The notes: generated from the sequence alone by a model not told the origin. Shown: positions 1 to 8,838, counted from the first letter of the stretch. The stretch: DNA of 34,303 bases from JBGYPP01 sp041838515 (GCA_041838515.1 JBGYPP010000091.1:1-34303), one strand, 5' to 3'. Numbers and translations are program-made.

Positions 1-1
1 G

Positions 2-406
2 ACCAAGGGTAAGCAGTGGATCAGCCTGGAGGGCAATTTGGAACTTCTGGATACGCCCGGGGTGCTGTGGCCCAGGTTTGAGGATCCCCGAGCCGGGCGG
101 CATCTGGCCTTTTTGGGATCCATCAAGGATGACATCCTGCCCGTGGAGGAGATGGCCTGGGAGCTGTATCAGGCCCTGGAGTCCGATTATGGGGATAGGA
201 TAGAGGCCAGGTACGGTCTGAGGCCCCAGGGGAATGGGGAAGAAGTACTGGGGCAGCTGGCGCTGGCCAGAAATTGTCTGGCAAAGGGGGGAGGTCCGGA
301 TCTGGCCCGCTTCTCCGCCCTGCTTGTAGAGGATTTTCGAAGCGGGCGGCTGGGAAGAATAAGCTTGGAAAGGCCTGAAACCGGGCCGGCAGGAGAGCGG
401 GTATGA
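2..406 (+). CDS. rbgA: Ribosome biogenesis GTPase RbgA (YlqF), 3' part only
   Basis: The reading frame is open from the first bases of the window, so the 5' part of the gene lies outside. RbgA is a circularly permuted GTPase that assists late assembly of the 50S ribosomal subunit. What remains shows the DTPGVLWP motif (the G3 box, followed by the family's typical V-L-W-P) and the C-terminal helical domain that contacts the ribosome. The position directly before signal peptidase and rnhB matches the rbgA/ylqF neighbourhood of Bacillota. The stop overlaps the lepB start by 4 bases (ATGA), suggesting translational coupling. The G4 and G1 motifs of the permuted GTPase domain are outside the window. 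Identification is from motif and context; confidence is high. Confidence 0.9.
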   Translation, partial: TKGKQWISLEGNLELLDTPGVLWPRFEDPRAGRHLAFLGSIKDDILPVEEMAWELYQALESDYGDRIEARYGLRPQGNGEEVLGQLALARNCLAKGGGPDLARFSALLVEDFRSGRLGRISLERPETGPAGERV

Positions 407-948
407 AAAAAATCGTCTGGGAGCTGCTTAGCACCGGTCTGTATGTGCTGGGCGTGCTGTTGATTACCTTTTTGCTTATCACCTATGTAGGGCAGAGGGT
501 GGATGTGCAGGGGGAGTCCATGGAGTATACGCTGGATGACGGTGACAGCCTTATCGCCGACAAAATCAGCTACCGCTTCCGGGATCCGGAACGCTTTGAC
601 ATAGTGGTCTTTCCCGTGGCCTATGACAAGCGCATTTATTATATTAAGCGCATTATAGGGCTGCCCGGAGAAACGGTGTGGATAGATCAGGAGGGGAAGA
701 TTTTCGTCAATGGGGAGCAGCTGGTGGAGTCCTACGGATTGGAGGTCATAGCGCCGGAGCATATAGGCCTGGCGGCCGAACCCATTGTTCTGGGGGAGAA
801 TGAGTACTTCGTTTTGGGAGATAACCGTAACAACAGCATGGACAGCCGTATGACAGAGGTGGGCAATGTGCGTCGGGAGGATTTGCTGGGCAGAGCCTTT
901 ATGCGTATATGGCCGCTGTCCAAATTTGGGCTGGTGGAGCATCAATAG
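403..948 (+). CDS. lepB: Signal peptidase I
   Basis: A 181-residue type I (Sip-type) signal peptidase that removes signal peptides from exported proteins outside the membrane. One N-terminal membrane anchor spans about residues 8-30. The catalytic serine is S39 in the G-E-S-M motif and the general-base lysine is K82 in Y-Y-I-K-R-I-I-G-L-P-G-E. The box E motif G-D-N-R-N-N-S-M-D-S-R lies at about 139-149. Length and motif order match the short Bacillus SipS type. The start overlaps the rbgA stop, so the two are probably co-translated. Between rbgA and rnhB is its usual place in Clostridia. Nothing is missing. Confidence 0.95.
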   Translation: MKKIVWELLSTGLYVLGVLLITFLLITYVGQRVDVQGESMEYTLDDGDSLIADKISYRFRDPERFDIVVFPVAYDKRIYYIKRIIGLPGETVWIDQEGKIFVNGEQLVESYGLEVIAPEHIGLAAEPIVLGENEYFVLGDNRNNSMDSRMTEVGNVRREDLLGRAFMRIWPLSKFGLVEHQ

Positions 949-967
949 GCCCAGGGGGTGAGGAAAT

Positions 968-1735
968 ATGGCGAAAGGCGCGCTGCCCCTGGCGGGGTTG
1001 ATGGAGATGGCCGGCCGGGTGCGGACGGAGGCGGATTTGCTTGCCCTGGAGGCTGCGGTGGACGGGGATTTGCGGCAGGGGGCTGCCAGGGCGCTGGATA
1101 AGGGCCGCCGGCAGTGGGTATGGTGGAAAAAGGAGATGGAGCGGCTGGCGCAGATGGGCCTCTACGAAAGGGAATGGGCGCATTTGGGGCCGGTCTGCGG
1201 CATAGATGAGGTGGGCCGGGGGCCATTGGCAGGACCGGTGGTGGCGGCGGCGGTGATTTTGCCGCCGGAGTATACGCTGCCCTATCTGGATGATTCCAAA
1301 AAGGTGCCGGAGGCCAGACGGCGGGAGCTGGATGCGCTGATACGCCGGGATGCGCTGGATTTTTCCATCTGCCGCATAGAAGCGGAGGAGATAGACTGCA
1401 TCAACATACTCCAGGCCACTATCAAGGCCATGAAAGGCGCCCTGGCGGGGCTGGAGCTTCAGCCGGCGGCGCTGCTGATCGATGCGCTGGAGCTGCCCGG
1501 CCAGTCTGTGGCGCAGAGGGCCATTATAGGCGGGGACGGGAAGAGTTATTCCATAGCCGCAGCCAGCATATTGGCCAAGGTGGCTAGGGACGCCTGGATG
1601 GAGGAATATGCCGTAGCCTACCCCGGATACGGCTTTGAGAGGCACAAAGGATATGGAACGGCGGAGCACAGGGCGGCGCTGGCGCGTCTGGGTCCCTGTC
1701 CTTTGCATAGGAGGAGCTTTTTGGGCCGGCTCTAA
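968..1735 (+). CDS. rnhB: Ribonuclease HII
   Basis: A 255-residue RNase HII that cleaves RNA in RNA-DNA hybrids and starts removal of misincorporated ribonucleotides. An N-terminal helical extension of about 70 residues, common in Bacillota, precedes the catalytic domain. That domain begins with C-G-I-D-E-V-G-R-G-P-L-A-G-P (D80 and E81 bind metal), then the I-D-A-L segment (D172), then the A-A-A-S-I-L-A-K-V-A-R-D segment (D208), and ends with H-K-G-Y-G-T-x-x-H. It is preceded by a GTGAGGAAAT ribosome-binding region. It is part of the same rightward gene string as rbgA and lepB, with a 19-base gap before it. Confidence 0.95.
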   Translation: MAKGALPLAGLMEMAGRVRTEADLLALEAAVDGDLRQGAARALDKGRRQWVWWKKEMERLAQMGLYEREWAHLGPVCGIDEVGRGPLAGPVVAAAVILPPEYTLPYLDDSKKVPEARRRELDALIRRDALDFSICRIEAEEIDCINILQATIKAMKGALAGLELQPAALLIDALELPGQSVAQRAIIGGDGKSYSIAAASILAKVARDAWMEEYAVAYPGYGFERHKGYGTAEHRAALARLGPCPLHRRSFLGRL

Positions 1736-1752
1736 GTGAAGAAGGAGGCCGT

Positions 1753-3486
1753 ATGCAGGGCAGTGGAATAGTGGGAGGCAAGCTGGCACAGAGGATGGAT
1801 GCCGGCGCAGAGGCTCTGCCCCGGGAGGCAGGCAAGGCTGCGCCTGAGGATGTGGCCAAGGCCGCCGGAGGCCGTATTCTCCATGGCCGCATTTTGGACA
1901 CTAAGGATGGCCTGGCGCAAATCCGCCTGGACAGCCAGGAGGTGATCTGGGCCAGGCTGGAGGGCGGCATGCGGCTGGAACAGGGGGAATGGGCCAGCTT
2001 TCAGGTCAAATCCCAGGGAGGCCAGCTGCTGCTTCGTCCCTTATTTGCCAATGTGGAATCTCTGGAGGCGGTGCAAAAGGCTCTGCAATGGGCCCAGATA
2101 CAGGAAACGCCCCAGAGCCGGGCGCTGGCCCAGGCCATGATGGAGGCTGGTCTGCCCATAGACCGGGCGCTGGCTCGCAAATTGTTGGAATTTTTGCAAA
2201 AAATGCCCCAAAGCTCCCCCAGGGATGCTGTGGATCTCTACAGGCTGGGCCTGCCCTTGGAGGAGGCCGGTCTGCATGCCTTGGCCTCCTATAAGGGGGA
2301 GGCTCCGGCCCTGGTCAGCCAGTTGGGAACCCTGGGCCGGAAGATAGGCCGGGAGCTGTTTGCGCTGGCGCAAGAGCTGCCCGCCCAAAATGTGGCAGCG
2401 GCCCTGGAAGAAATGTATGTGCTGCGGGGTTTGGAGCCGCCCAAGGGGAATATGTTCTGGGGGGAAGGGGTGCAGACGGCCGCCGCCCATGCAGCAGCCC
2501 CACAGCAGGGCTTGGAAGAAGGGCAGGCCTTGGCTGCCTCCTCTTTATCCGCAGCGGAAAAGGGTATACAGTGGCCGGGGGTAAGGGCCATGGCTGCTGC
2601 TCCGTTTGCTCCAGGGGGTGTGGAGGGTCTGACGGAAGCGCCGGGGGAAGATGGGATAGCCGGGGCTTTGCCCATAACCGGGGATAAGGCCAGGCCGGAT
2701 GAGGCCCTTTTCTCAGGCCAGGGGGATATGGCCCCGGTGCATAGCGCTGCTCAGGCCAGGCTGGGAGCTGAGGCAGCCATCCTGCCCCCGGCCTGGGATC
2801 TCTCCAGCCTCTGGACTTTGTCCCCTGAGTCCTTTTCCGCCGAGGGATTGGCAAAATTTTACCAAACCCTGGAGGCTGATTTGGTGGTGCTGCGCAAGGC
2901 TCTGGAATTTTTGAAAAGGGATCAAAATATAGATTTTGCTTTACAGTCAACTCCGGAGACAGATGCGCCGGGCGTACAGGACGAGCATATGCCGCCTCCG
3001 GCAGTCCAGCTGGCGGCAAGGACGGCAGTCCTGGAACAGAACCTGACACACTTGCAAAACCAGCTGGATATGCTGCGGCAGGTGAATCAGCTCTATGCCT
3101 TTGTACAGCTGCCCCTAAAGCTGGGCGATGATGCGGCCGGAGGGGAATTGTATGTCATGGGCCGCCGTAGGGCCAAAGAGGCGGCCAAGGGGCCTTTGAC
3201 GGCGCTGCTGCATCTGGATCTGGCCCATTTGGGGCCTATGGACGCGCATATATCCCTGGAGGGGCAGAGGGCCAAGCTACATTTTTGCCTGGCCAGGCAG
3301 GAGGCGCTGGCCATAGTTGAGGCGCATTTGCCTGCCCTGTCCAGAATACTGGAGGCTAAGGGATACTCCATAGAGAGCCGGGCATCGGCCAAGGATGCGG
3401 AGCTGATGGGCGCAGCACAGGCCTGGACACAGGAGGCCCTGGTGAGGCTACCGCTGCCGGGCGTATCTTTTGATATGCGGACTTAG
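1753..3486 (+). CDS. YlqG/FliK-like protein of unknown function
   Basis: A 577-residue Ala/Leu/Gln/Gly-rich protein with no signal peptide and no clear membrane segment. The middle (about 220-320) looks low-complexity. The C-terminal third (about 450-565) has the alternating beta/helix look of the FliK hook-length-control C-terminal domain: a segment with G-G-E-L-Y-V-M, then L-H-L-D-L-A-H-L-G-P-M-D-A-H-I, then helices containing L-P-A-L-S-R-I-L-E-A-K-G-Y. In Bacillus the gene between rnhB and the FlhB-like ylqH is ylqG, and this gene occupies that exact slot. Family knowledge suggests a relic or paralogue of flagellar export substrate-specificity proteins, but no flagellar gene is nearby, so no function is assigned. 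It follows rnhB by 17 bases with an AGGAGG-like ribosome site. Confidence 0.75.
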   Translation: MQGSGIVGGKLAQRMDAGAEALPREAGKAAPEDVAKAAGGRILHGRILDTKDGLAQIRLDSQEVIWARLEGGMRLEQGEWASFQVKSQGGQLLLRPLFANVESLEAVQKALQWAQIQETPQSRALAQAMMEAGLPIDRALARKLLEFLQKMPQSSPRDAVDLYRLGLPLEEAGLHALASYKGEAPALVSQLGTLGRKIGRELFALAQELPAQNVAAALEEMYVLRGLEPPKGNMFWGEGVQTAAAHAAAPQQGLEEGQALAASSLSAAEKGIQWPGVRAMAAAPFAPGGVEGLTEAPGEDGIAGALPITGDKARPDEALFSGQGDMAPVHSAAQARLGAEAAILPPAWDLSSLWTLSPESFSAEGLAKFYQTLEADLVVLRKALEFLKRDQNIDFALQSTPETDAPGVQDEHMPPPAVQLAARTAVLEQNLTHLQNQLDMLRQVNQLYAFVQLPLKLGDDAAGGELYVMGRRRAKEAAKGPLTALLHLDLAHLGPMDAHISLEGQRAKLHFCLARQEALAIVEAHLPALSRILEAKGYSIESRASAKDAELMGAAQAWTQEALVRLPLPGVSFDMRT

Positions 3487-3505
3487 CCAAAGAGGAGGCA
3501 GAGCT

Positions 3506-3790
3506 TTGGAGCAGGGAAAAAAAAATAAACTTGCCATAGCCTTAGAGTATCAGGCCGGGGAGAGGGCGCCCAAGGTCATAGCCCAGGGTCGGGGGATATT
3601 GGCGGACAAGATCACGGAGGAGGCCAAAAAACACCGGATACCCGTCCACAGGGATGCCCCTTTGGCGGACACGCTGGCCCGTCTGGAGATAGGCGAGATG
3701 ATACCGCCGGAGCTGTACGAGGTGGTGGCGGAGGTGCTGGTATTTGTGGATGCGCTGGACCGTTTGGCCCAAAAGGGCATAAGGCCTTAG
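3506..3790 (+). CDS. FlhB C-terminal-domain-like protein (YlqH type)
   Basis: A cytoplasmic protein of 94 residues related to the C-terminal domain of the flagellar/type III export switch protein FlhB. It shows the family pattern A-I-A-L-E-Y...A-P-K-V-I-A-Q-G-R-G then I-P-V-H-R-D-A-P-L-A and finally I-P-x-E-L-Y-E-V-V-A-E-V-L. The FlhB transmembrane domain and the N-P-T-H autocleavage motif are absent, as in Bacillus YlqH. The frame is open upstream to a TTG at 3470, but that would overlap the previous gene. The TTG at 3506 has AGGAGG at 3493-3498 with 7 bases spacing and is the better start. It pairs with the FliK-like gene upstream; the role of such a pair outside a flagellar operon is unknown. 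Confidence 0.85.
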   Translation: MEQGKKNKLAIALEYQAGERAPKVIAQGRGILADKITEEAKKHRIPVHRDAPLADTLARLEIGEMIPPELYEVVAEVLVFVDALDRLAQKGIRP

Positions 3791-3855
3791 ACTCTATATT
3801 TTTTGCACAAAACAAATGTTTCTCATCGGATGGCATAGAGGCAAGGGAGAGGCGT

Positions 3856-4227
3856 ATGGCCGGTGAAAATATGCGCAGCCTGGGCAAGGCAAAGGAGGCG
3901 CTGGCGGCTGCCTATCTGGGGGAGAGGGGTTTGGCCTTGTTGGAGTCCAACTACCGCTGTCCTCTGGGAGAGGTGGATCTGGTGTGCCGCCAGGGGCCGT
4001 ACCTGGTCTTTGTGGAGGTCAAATGGAGACGGTCCATGGCCGCTGGGGGGCCATTGGCCGCCGTGGGCTGGAGGAAGCAGAGAACCATCTGCCGGGTAGC
4101 GGATTGGTATAGGATGGAGAGAGGATTGCCGGCCTCCCAGGCCATACGCTTTGATGTGGTGGGCATGGCCGGTGAGGAGATCATTTGGATACAAAACGCT
4201 TTCGGACACCAGCCGGGCCGGCGTTGA
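3856..4227 (+). CDS. YraN family (UPF0102) endonuclease-like protein
   Basis: A 123-residue YraN/UPF0102 protein. The fold belongs to the PD-(D/E)XK nuclease group, and the signature is visible: G-E-V-D-L-V at 38-43 (E39, D41) followed by V-F-V-E-V-K-W-R at 51-58 (E54, K56). Members are conserved near rnhB in many bacteria, but a biological role is poorly established. The start at 3856 lies about 65 bases after the FlhB-like gene, with a GGGAGAGG-like ribosome site. The response regulator starts 11 bases after its stop. The call is firm for the family and weak for function. Confidence 0.9.
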   Translation: MAGENMRSLGKAKEALAAAYLGERGLALLESNYRCPLGEVDLVCRQGPYLVFVEVKWRRSMAAGGPLAAVGWRKQRTICRVADWYRMERGLPASQAIRFDVVGMAGEEIIWIQNAFGHQPGRR

Positions 4228-4237
4228 GGATGGACAT

Positions 4238-4945
4238 ATGGATATATTGGTTTGTGATGACGACAGGGATATAGTGGACGCCATAGAGATCTACCTCAGC
4301 CAGGAGGGATATACTGTACACAAGGCCTATGACGGCTTGGGCGCCCTGGAGATATTGGGGCAAAGGGAAATACACCTGTTGATATTGGATGTGATGATGC
4401 CCCGTTTGGACGGCATACGGGCCACCGTAGAGATACGCAAGCAGAGCAGCCTGCCCATACTGATGCTCTCTGCCAAGAGCCAGGATGCGGATAAGGTGCT
4501 GGGCCTAAATGTGGGTGCGGATGATTATATCGCCAAGCCCTTTAACCCGCTGGAGCTGATAGCCCGGGTCAAATCTCTGCTGCGCCGTTACACCCAGCTG
4601 GGAAATATGCAGGGCGCGCTTTCCGGAGGGGAGGGGAACAATGTATATACGGCCGGGGGTTTGACGGTGGATGATGATGCCAAGGAGGTGCGGGTGGATG
4701 GGGGGCTGCCTCTGCGGCTAACCCCGCTGGAGTACAATATACTGCTTTTGCTGATCAAAAATCAGGGCAAGGTACTCTCTACCAAGGAGATCTATGAGCG
4801 GATTTGGAACGAGGAGGCCCTGGGCGCAGACAATACCGTGGCCGTGCATATACGGCATATACGGGAAAAGATAGAGATCAACCCCCGTGAACCCAAATAT
4901 CTCAAAGTGGTCTGGGGCGTGGGATACAAGCTGGACAAAGGATAA
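4238..4945 (+). CDS. OmpR/PhoB-family response regulator
   Basis: A 235-residue DNA-binding response regulator. The receiver domain occupies residues 1-115: the acidic pair is D8/D9, the phosphorylated aspartate D51 sits in L-L-I-L-D-V-M-M-P, S78 is the switch serine, and K100 is in the conserved K-P-F. The winged-helix DNA-binding domain covers about 135-232 with L-T-P-L-E-Y-N-I-L-L and the recognition region A-V-H-I-R-H-I-R-E-K-I. The frame is open upstream, but the ATG at 4238 follows GAGGA (4226-4230) and begins exactly at the receiver fold (M-D-I-L-V-C-D-D-D), so it is the chosen start. It is the partner of the kinase that begins 3 bases after its stop. Overall style is VanR-like; the regulated genes are unknown. 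Confidence 0.93.
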   Translation: MDILVCDDDRDIVDAIEIYLSQEGYTVHKAYDGLGALEILGQREIHLLILDVMMPRLDGIRATVEIRKQSSLPILMLSAKSQDADKVLGLNVGADDYIAKPFNPLELIARVKSLLRRYTQLGNMQGALSGGEGNNVYTAGGLTVDDDAKEVRVDGGLPLRLTPLEYNILLLLIKNQGKVLSTKEIYERIWNEEALGADNTVAVHIRHIREKIEINPREPKYLKVVWGVGYKLDKG

Positions 4946-4948
4946 TTT

Positions 4949-7651
4949 ATGGAGAAGAATAAAGGCCTGCGCTGGGGCCTGGGCTGTCTGCAGCATCTGC
5001 TGGCCGGTCTGGCCCTGGTACTGTATATATCGCTCAGCCTCAGCGCCAGGGTGGAGATGCCCGGCCTGTATGGAATAACCAGAACCTACGTTCTAGATCT
5101 TCAGCCCGGAGCTTCGCCCTTTCTCCAATCTCCCATACTGGGGGAGATCATGCAGGATACGCTGGGGGATGTGGCCATGCTGGCCGTGGCCAAGGAGCAT
5201 CTGGAATCCGGGGGCAAATTGGATTTGGCTAAGGCCATGTACCTGCCCTTGGAGAGCCGCAGCGGGGAGAGGCTGGCCTTTCGGCTGGGGGATTTGCTGG
5301 ACTGGGGGGATCAGGGACTGCGATATGCCACACGCAGCTTTGGCCGGCAGGAGTTTGTATATATGTTTGCCGCCCGGGATTTGGCCGATGGCAGCCGTTT
5401 TTATCTGGACAGCGACGGCGCGCTGCACTATGGGGATATACGGGAGGAGGACATGGTCATGCTCTGGCCGGAGGGCAATGGGCCCATCTGGCTGCAGGAG
5501 CAGGCGGACTTTTCCTCCCGGTATGATCACTGGCTGCCTCTGATGGAGGAGGCCGTTCTGGAAACATCCATATCCCAGATACCGGTCCAGATCGGCCTGG
5601 ATGCCAATGGGAATATGGCGCTGGAGGTGCCCATGCTGGTGATGGAGGCCAGGAGTATGGACAGGGCGCTGGCTCCGGCGGATGTGGCCGGGGATTGGGC
5701 GGAGTATTATGCGCTGGAAACCGCTCTGGCCGGCCTGGTGTCCGATCTCCAATCCTACCAGGATTTGTATCTTGACCACAACGGACAGTTCCACTACAGC
5801 CGCAGCCCCCTGCGTTATGTCATAGAATGGCAGGATGCGGACGGGGAAAAGCACATAGGCAACCTGCCCATATCCCAAACGGAAATATCCCTGCAAAGCC
5901 CGGACTATACGACGGCCCGGGAGGCCTATTTTGCCGCCCTGCCGGATTATGCGTATTTTTCCTTTGCGGATATGCAAAAAGAGGGCAATTTGGACCTATC
6001 CCCCCAGGAGGTTTGGCGCTTATTTAACAGCTTTGAATATGATTATCCCGCCTCCTCCCGGCTATGGGTGGGCCTGGATGCGGATTATGACGGGCCGGAG
6101 GAGGGTTTCTCCCGGGCGCGGCATTCTTATGACTTTTTGCAAAATGCAGGCGCCGGCATGCTCTGGGGCATACGGCTGCTGGTGGCGGCCTGGCTGGGCA
6201 TATTCCTGTACCTGGCTTATACGGCCGGCTGGGGCTGGACCAAGGAGGGGGAGCCGGTCTTTTATCTCACAGCCTTTGACCGCTGGTATACGGAGGTATT
6301 GGCTCTGGCGGCGGCCGGAGGAAGCTATGGCTTGTTGTGGCTGGCCAAGGGCAGGCTGGATCTGGGACTGGCGCTGAGAGGTGATGTGGGGGAGGCCGCC
6401 CGTCTGGGGGCGGAGCTGGCCGCCATCTGGGGCCGGGGGCGGATGCTGCTGTTTTTTGGCCTCTTGGGCTTTGCTTTCAGTGTCCTGGCCTGCACTCTGG
6501 CCTACAGCCTGCTGCGACGCATACAGAGCCGCAGCCTGTGGAAGGACAGCTGGATCTATGCCTTGTACAGGGGCATAAAACGGGGGGTGCTCATGGTGCT
6601 CTCCAATCATAATACCGCCGTGCGCACATTGGTGCCCTTTAACCTGCTGGTGGTATTCCATATGGGAGGATTGTTTTTCGCCTATAGGATGCGGGAGGAC
6701 AACCGCATACTCGCCTTTGCGGCAGTGGGAGTCCTGGTGCTGGCCGATGCGCTTTTGTGTGTGGCCCTATTCCGCCGGGAGGCCCAGATGGTGGAAATCA
6801 TCCAGGGCATCAACCGCATAAGGGGCGGAGAGGTGGAATATCAGTTGGATGTGGAGAAGCTTCAGGGGGAATTGCGGGAATTGGCGCTGGCCGTTAACCA
6901 CATAGGCGAGGGCATACGCCGGGCCGTTTCCCAGAGCACTCGAGAGGAGAAGCAAAAGGCGGATTTGATCACCAATGTATCCCATGATATCAAAACGCCG
7001 CTGACCTCCATCATCAATTATGTAGATTTGCTCAAAAGACTGGATTTGCAGGAGGAGAGGGCCGGACAGTATCTTTCGGTATTGGAGGAAAAATCGCAAA
7101 AACTCAAGGCTTTGGCTGATGATTTGGTAGAATTGTCCAAAATCTCCAGCGGCAATATCCAGTTAAATATGGAACGCATGGATCTGGTGGAATTGATAGA
7201 GCAGGCGCATGGGGAGATGGAGGAGTTTTTCAGCCTCGCCAGTTTGGAATTGTGCAAAAAAATCCCCTCCCATTCCCTTTGGATAGAGGCGGACAGCCAG
7301 AGAATGTGGAGGGTGCTGCAAAATCTGTTCCAAAATATTCACAAATATGCCATGCCCGGCACCCGGGTCTATCTGGAACTGGAGGAGGATCAGAAGCAGG
7401 CCATCTGTTATATCAAGAATATCTCCCGGGAGGCGCTGCCTCCTGACGGGGAGGATTTTACAGAACGCTTCTACCGGGGCGACAGCGCCCGGGGCGGAGA
7501 AGGCAGCGGTTTGGGCCTCTCCATAGCTAAAAGCCTGGTTGAGGCCCAAAAAGGGAGATTCTATGTGCGCACCGACGGGGATCTCTTCAAGATCAAACTG
7601 GTCTTTCCCCTGGCTGGCAATTCTGGGTGTACTCCCTCACCAGCTCCTTGA
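4949..7651 (+). CDS. Large multi-membrane-spanning sensor histidine kinase (VanS-like core)
   Basis: A 900-residue sensor kinase paired with the upstream response regulator. One membrane segment lies near residues 10-33, then a predicted extracytoplasmic domain of about 365 residues. About five more hydrophobic segments follow near 403-425, 450-470, 497-522, 560-578 and 588-608. The kinase core has the phospho-acceptor H679 in N-V-S-H-D-I-K-T-P-L-T-S, an N box near 792 (Q-N-L-F-Q-N-I-H-K-Y) and a G box G-E-G-S-G-L-G-L-S-I-A-K. The G1 (D-x-G-x-G) box is not evident, as in clostridial VanS-like kinases as I recall them. It is about twice the length of a typical sensor. Its last 59 bases overlap the 3' end of the convergent prs gene, so the C-terminal tail is translated from prs antisense. 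The ligand is unknown. Confidence 0.9.
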   Translation: MEKNKGLRWGLGCLQHLLAGLALVLYISLSLSARVEMPGLYGITRTYVLDLQPGASPFLQSPILGEIMQDTLGDVAMLAVAKEHLESGGKLDLAKAMYLPLESRSGERLAFRLGDLLDWGDQGLRYATRSFGRQEFVYMFAARDLADGSRFYLDSDGALHYGDIREEDMVMLWPEGNGPIWLQEQADFSSRYDHWLPLMEEAVLETSISQIPVQIGLDANGNMALEVPMLVMEARSMDRALAPADVAGDWAEYYALETALAGLVSDLQSYQDLYLDHNGQFHYSRSPLRYVIEWQDADGEKHIGNLPISQTEISLQSPDYTTAREAYFAALPDYAYFSFADMQKEGNLDLSPQEVWRLFNSFEYDYPASSRLWVGLDADYDGPEEGFSRARHSYDFLQNAGAGMLWGIRLLVAAWLGIFLYLAYTAGWGWTKEGEPVFYLTAFDRWYTEVLALAAAGGSYGLLWLAKGRLDLGLALRGDVGEAARLGAELAAIWGRGRMLLFFGLLGFAFSVLACTLAYSLLRRIQSRSLWKDSWIYALYRGIKRGVLMVLSNHNTAVRTLVPFNLLVVFHMGGLFFAYRMREDNRILAFAAVGVLVLADALLCVALFRREAQMVEIIQGINRIRGGEVEYQLDVEKLQGELRELALAVNHIGEGIRRAVSQSTREEKQKADLITNVSHDIKTPLTSIINYVDLLKRLDLQEERAGQYLSVLEEKSQKLKALADDLVELSKISSGNIQLNMERMDLVELIEQAHGEMEEFFSLASLELCKKIPSHSLWIEADSQRMWRVLQNLFQNIHKYAMPGTRVYLELEEDQKQAICYIKNISREALPPDGEDFTERFYRGDSARGGEGSGLGLSIAKSLVEAQKGRFYVRTDGDLFKIKLVFPLAGNSGCTPSPAP

Positions 7652-8792
7652 TCTTCTCTGTGCTGGCCAGCACATGGGAAAGGGAGAGGTCGTGGTTCAT
7701 AAAGTCTATAATGGAGGCCAGGAATTTGCTCATATCCGCCTGCTCAAAATAGGGCCTTAGGTAGATCTCCGGAGGCAAATAGGTCAGATTGGTGGTTATG
7801 ACCTTGTTGAACCATCCCTTGGCATAGGCCTCGTCAAAGGCGGCCAGGCCGTCGGTGAACAGACCGAAGGTGGTGCAAATAAAGACCCTGTTGGCCTTTT
7901 TTTCCTTGAGCTGCCTGGCAGTGTCCAGCATGCTGCCGCCGGAGGAGATCATATCGTCTATGATGATGACATCCTTGCCCTCCACGCTATCGCCCAGAAA
8001 TTCGTGCGCCACTATGGGGTTCTTGCCGTTGATGATGGTGGAGTAATCCCTGCGCTTGTAGAACATACCCGTGTCCACTCCCAGAACGGTGGCAAAGTAG
8101 ATGGCGCGGTCCAAGGCCCCCTCGTCCGGGGAGATGATGACCAGGTGGTCCTTGTCTACCCGTATGCCGGATTCGCAGTGGAATAAGGCCTTGGTGAACT
8201 GGTAGGGAGGGGTGAAATTGTCAAAACCCTTGAGGGGTATGGCGTTCTGCACCCTGGGGTCATGCGCATCAAAGGTGACAAAATTGGATATGCCCATGGC
8301 TGTCAGCTCCTCCAGGGCCAGAGCGCTGTCCAGGGATTCCCTGCCGCTGCGCTTGTGCTGCCTGCCCTCATAGAGAAAGGGCATGATGACATTGATACGG
8401 CGGGCCTTGCCATGGCAGGCGGCTATGACCCTTTTCAGATCCTGGTAATGGTCATCCGGCGACATATGGTTGGTATATCCGTTGGCCTGGTAGGTGATGC
8501 TGTGGTTACAGATGTCCACCAGCAAAAAGAGATCCTTTCCGCGGATGGATTCCCGGAATATAGCCTTGGCCTCTCCGCTGCCAAAGCGGGGTATCTCCAC
8601 CTTGGACAGATAGCTCTCCTCCAGATATCCGTGGAAAGCGGGATCCTTTTTTACCCTGTCATTGCATATGCTGCGGCGAAATTCCCGCATATAACTGTCT
8701 ATCCGCAGGCCCATATCTGCCATAGAGGGCAGGGCGGCGATTTTGAGGGGGGCGACTGGCATGGCCGTTTCTAATTGGCGTAGGTTGGGCAT
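7593..8792 (-). CDS. prs: Ribose-phosphate pyrophosphokinase, long clostridial type
   Basis: A 399-residue PRPP synthetase that transfers pyrophosphate from ATP to ribose 5-phosphate, feeding nucleotide, His and Trp synthesis. The PRPP-binding loop is V-I-I-I-D-D-M-I-S-S-G-G-S. Also visible are F-G-S-G-E-A, N-V-I-M-P-F-L-Y-E-G-R-Q-H-K-R (ATP site), D-A-H-D-P-R-V-Q and the flexible-loop region K-R-R-D-Y. It is longer than the roughly 315-residue classical enzyme and matches the variant I recall from Lachnospiraceae. The first ATG (8792) is chosen because AGGAGG lies about 12 bases upstream; an internal ATG at 8762 is possible. It runs opposite to its neighbours and converges with the kinase gene, overlapping it tail to tail. 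Confidence 0.92.
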   Translation of the reverse strand: MPNLRQLETAMPVAPLKIAALPSMADMGLRIDSYMREFRRSICNDRVKKDPAFHGYLEESYLSKVEIPRFGSGEAKAIFRESIRGKDLFLLVDICNHSITYQANGYTNHMSPDDHYQDLKRVIAACHGKARRINVIMPFLYEGRQHKRSGRESLDSALALEELTAMGISNFVTFDAHDPRVQNAIPLKGFDNFTPPYQFTKALFHCESGIRVDKDHLVIISPDEGALDRAIYFATVLGVDTGMFYKRRDYSTIINGKNPIVAHEFLGDSVEGKDVIIIDDMISSGGSMLDTARQLKEKKANRVFICTTFGLFTDGLAAFDEAYAKGWFNKVITTNLTYLPPEIYLRPYFEQADMSKFLASIIDFMNHDLSLSHVLASTEKIKELVREYTQNCQPGERPV

Positions 8793-8838
8793 GGCGGTTT
8801 CTATCCTCCTTTGGCGATATTACCCATTTGCAAAGCCC

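Noticed and set aside
187..945. Long antisense open frames across the host genes (for example 187-945, 899-1789 and 5093-5977 on the minus strand)
   Set aside because: They are shadows of well-identified genes on the other strand, with compositions lacking any recognisable domain. GC-rich coding sequence commonly gives such open frames.
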